Assembly (NCBI GenBank): GCA_029555925.1
Contig: JAKPQU010000341.1
Coordinates: 1-25,259, forward strand
Direction: 5' to 3'
DNA: 25,259 nt
Origin: Bacillota bacterium
Lineage (GTDB): Bacteria > Eremiobacterota > SpSt-956 > JAKJGF01
The stretch's first letter is position 1. Every line of letters begins with the position of its first letter. The notes under the pieces are model-generated. The model was given only the letters and a program-made list of their open reading frames with translations, made no database searches and was not told the origin of the DNA. Position numbers and translations under genes: made by a program. Shown here one piece after another: positions 23,661-25,259 of this stretch.

Positions 23661-24758
23661 TCAGGAAAATGGTAATTTTCCTCCTTCTTCTAGAAATCTT
23701 TTTATACATACGTCAGGGCTCGGGTGTTCATCATTGCCGAAGATAGTATATGCAAGGGCGGGACAGCTTCCTGTACAGTAGTTTATATATTCGCATCCGG
23801 CACAGTACTCAAATTGTTTCAACGGTATCTCACATCTGTTCCTGAATTTATTCAATGCCGGATGATTCTGCCATATGTCGACAAGTATGTCTTTATTTAT
23901 CCTGCCCAGTTCAATTCCGGGTATCTGGGCACATGGAACAATTATTCCGTCCGCTCTCACTGCCAGTCTACTCATCGGCCCGCTACATCCTGTAAGATAA
24001 CCTCTTCCGGGCATGGGACCTTTCTTTTCCTGTCTGTTTTTTTCCATTTCAAGCCACATTCTACCTTCTGCAAGTGGGCCTGCTGTGGCACTTATGCGGC
24101 CTCTGTATTTACCCTCCAGTAAAAGAAGTTGTTCCATGGCAAGTGTTCTTTCTTCGGTAGAAAGCATTATTTCATCCGTATATTGTCTGCAGAGTCCCAT
24201 ATAGGAGGCAGCGTTGGTGGAAATTGACGGAATTCCTATATCTTCAAGGAGTAATTTTGCTATATTCTCCAGGTCATGAACATTTTTTTTATGGATTGTT
24301 ACTCTTACAGTAGTTGATACATTATGCTTCTGTAAATTTTTTATGCCTTCTACGGCCCGTTTAAAGTTGCCTTCTCCTCGAAAAGAGTCATGTGTTATAT
24401 GGATTGAGCCGTCTATAGATACCTGGACATAATTGCATCTTTTTGTAGAGTAAAGAAATGCTGCCCATTCTTCCGTAATAAGCGTGCCGTTACTCAGGAT
24501 GCTGAATCTCATGCGGTTTTTTATTATGCCGTCTATGAGTTCTTTCAGATCCTTTCTGCAGAAAGGTTCACCGCCTGAAATACACAGTTCTAATACTGCA
24601 CAATCATTTAATTCTTTAAAGAATTTCAGCCATTCTTCTGTTCGGAGTTCATGACCCGTGTCGCCTTCACCTGTAAAATGAAAACAATATTTACAGCGGA
24701 GGTTGCATTTATTGGTGATAGAAAGGTCTACGGACCTGGGGCTATTCATTACTTTCAT
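23661..24758 (-). CDS. Radical SAM/SPASM protein, second enzyme
   Basis: 365 residues. Cluster motif C18-x3-C22-x2-C25 (NKCNLRCKYC), then CISGGEPFC, SILSNGTL, VQVSIDGS, and a SPASM tail (CSGP, PCAQIPG, CAGCEYINYCTGSCP, CIKRF). It is only distantly similar to the enzyme at 22422-23594, so the pair probably perform different steps or form an enzyme and partner, as in two-protein systems described for other PqqD-linked clusters. ATG 24758 is followed by another in-frame ATG three codons later. No strong ribosome site is visible; a heptad element lies 20-60 bases upstream. Confidence 0.9.
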   Translation of the reverse strand: MKVMNSPRSVDLSITNKCNLRCKYCFHFTGEGDTGHELRTEEWLKFFKELNDCAVLELCISGGEPFCRKDLKELIDGIIKNRMRFSILSNGTLITEEWAAFLYSTKRCNYVQVSIDGSIHITHDSFRGEGNFKRAVEGIKNLQKHNVSTTVRVTIHKKNVHDLENIAKLLLEDIGIPSISTNAASYMGLCRQYTDEIMLSTEERTLAMEQLLLLEGKYRGRISATAGPLAEGRMWLEMEKNRQEKKGPMPGRGYLTGCSGPMSRLAVRADGIIVPCAQIPGIELGRINKDILVDIWQNHPALNKFRNRCEIPLKQFEYCAGCEYINYCTGSCPALAYTIFGNDEHPSPDVCIKRFLEEGGKLPFS

Positions 24759-24776
24759 TTATTTTCTCATTTTGTA

Positions 24777-24817
24777 GTGAAAAGTGAATGGATGCTTTCA
24801 CCCGTCATGCGTCACGA
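24777..24817. repeat. Two-armed heptad element behind the first PqqD gene
   Basis: GTGAAAA and GTGAATG at 24777-24790, then opposite units with cores at 24798, 24805 (TCAT, one change) and 24812. The PqqD-like stop codon (24798-24800) is a unit core. Confidence 0.88.
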
Positions 24818-25085
24818 CTTCATATCCTGCAAGTCCTCTTTTTACAATTTCTTCAATAAATTCATTGCAGTGTGCTTCCACGTCATCGGGGACTTCTTCA
24901 CATTCTTTTTTCAGTGCTTCCACTATGTCTTTTACTGTGTTTTTACCGTCAAGTTTTCTCCAGATAAATACCCCAACAGGGTTTACGGTAAAACCGTCTC
25001 CTGTATCAGGGTCAAAAAGAATACCCCAGTCATCGAATTCTACTCTGAGGACTATTAAAGGGTTGGCTACCGGTTTATCGTTCAT
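24798..25085 (-). CDS. PqqD-like peptide chaperone (first copy)
   Basis: 95 residues, the usual PqqD length. DDWGILFDPDTGDGFTVNPVGVFIWRKLDGKNTVKDIVEAL is summarised by its key points: a short strand pair, then N-P-V-G-x-x-I-W-x-x-L-D-G and a helical C-terminus, the signature of PqqD relatives that act with radical SAM/SPASM enzymes. It starts the operon and is followed closely by the radical SAM gene at 23661-24758. AAGGAT lies a few bases before the ATG. The last residues (VVTHDG-stop) come from heptad units. It differs strongly from the copy at 19620, so each may serve a different enzyme. Confidence 0.87.
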   Translation of the reverse strand: MNDKPVANPLIVLRVEFDDWGILFDPDTGDGFTVNPVGVFIWRKLDGKNTVKDIVEALKKECEEVPDDVEAHCNEFIEEIVKRGLAGYEVVTHDG

Positions 25086-25118
25086 GTTTTTTTATCCTTT
25101 TTGCATTATCAAGCTCCT

Positions 25119-25195
25119 CTAAGTACCGTAACAGGTAAAAGGGTATCCATAAAAAGCTTCTGACTGGCAGGCTCTGGAGAAGAAAAATTAGTTTT
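25119..25195. repeat. Arm of the terminal foldback element
   Basis: Its reverse complement matches 65-139 over about 75 bases with scattered differences; landmarks are AGAGCCTG, CAGAAGCT and CGGTACTTAG. The 64-base terminal repeat lies between the two arms if the ends are joined. Confidence 0.75.
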
Positions 25196-25259
25196 TTCTA
25201 TAGTATTAGAAATTAACCAGTGGTTAATTTATTGTCTGCAAAACAAATTAAATAAGGCA
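25196..25259. repeat. 64-bp terminal direct repeat, right copy
   Basis: Identical to 1-64. It may reflect a circular molecule or a contig that begins and ends in two copies of one dispersed repeat. Confidence 0.95.

Noticed and set aside
1..25259. Complete plasmid or phage genome, suggested by identical ends
   Set aside because: No replication, partition, mobilisation, capsid or terminase gene; ends lie in a dispersed-type repeat.

Overview
The window is AT-rich, densely packed bacterial DNA. It carries diderm-style exopolysaccharide export genes (a Wza-like SLBB protein with a signal peptide and a Wzc-like co-polymerase/tyrosine kinase), many TPR proteins, and a radical-SAM peptide-modification operon. 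I cannot name the taxon from sequence alone; an uncultivated Gram-negative-type lineage is the safest reading. No tRNA, rRNA, CRISPR array, transposase or replication gene was seen.

Layout. Positions 1-552 hold no gene, only foldback repeats and short heptad arrays. Positions 553-8289 (minus strand) carry a FecR-like secreted protein, a MazEF toxin-antitoxin pair, and an export/polymerisation operon transcribed in the order co-polymerase/kinase, SLBB export protein, O-antigen-ligase/polymerase-like protein. Positions 8498-15866 carry three large TPR proteins: a plus-strand giant TPR protein, a TPR protein fused to a formylglycine-generating-enzyme-like domain, and a J-domain/TPR membrane protein. 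Positions 16301-17836 (plus strand) encode the polyprenyl-phosphate sugar transferase that would start the lipid-linked glycan. Positions 17863-25085 form one minus-strand operon that looks like a RiPP pathway: PqqD-like protein, two radical SAM/SPASM proteins, precursor peptide, HprK-like kinase, second precursor peptide, Ser-His S26 peptidase, second PqqD-like protein, ABC exporter.

Two things stand out. First, the two small Cys-rich peptides share an N-terminal and a C-terminal block but differ in the number of 10-residue modules beginning C-x-x-G between those blocks (two versus four after a shared first 12-residue module). This is the pattern expected of a modular core matured by the surrounding enzymes. 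Second, nearly every gene junction carries arrays of a degenerate heptamer, GTRANNN. Its invariant part contains TRA (TGA or TAA), and because the period is 7, three units place a stop in all three frames of that strand while the other strand stays open. At least six genes use an array unit as their own stop codon, two genes begin inside arrays read in the open direction, and one gene carries an array internally. Many arrays form asymmetric two-armed palindromes, three of them with the shared centre TGCCMATTA.

The window ends are identical for 64 bp and sit in the middle of a larger foldback repeat. The molecule is therefore either circular or, more likely given the gene content, a contig broken inside a dispersed repeat. 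All repeat counts, promoter spacings and motif positions were read by hand.
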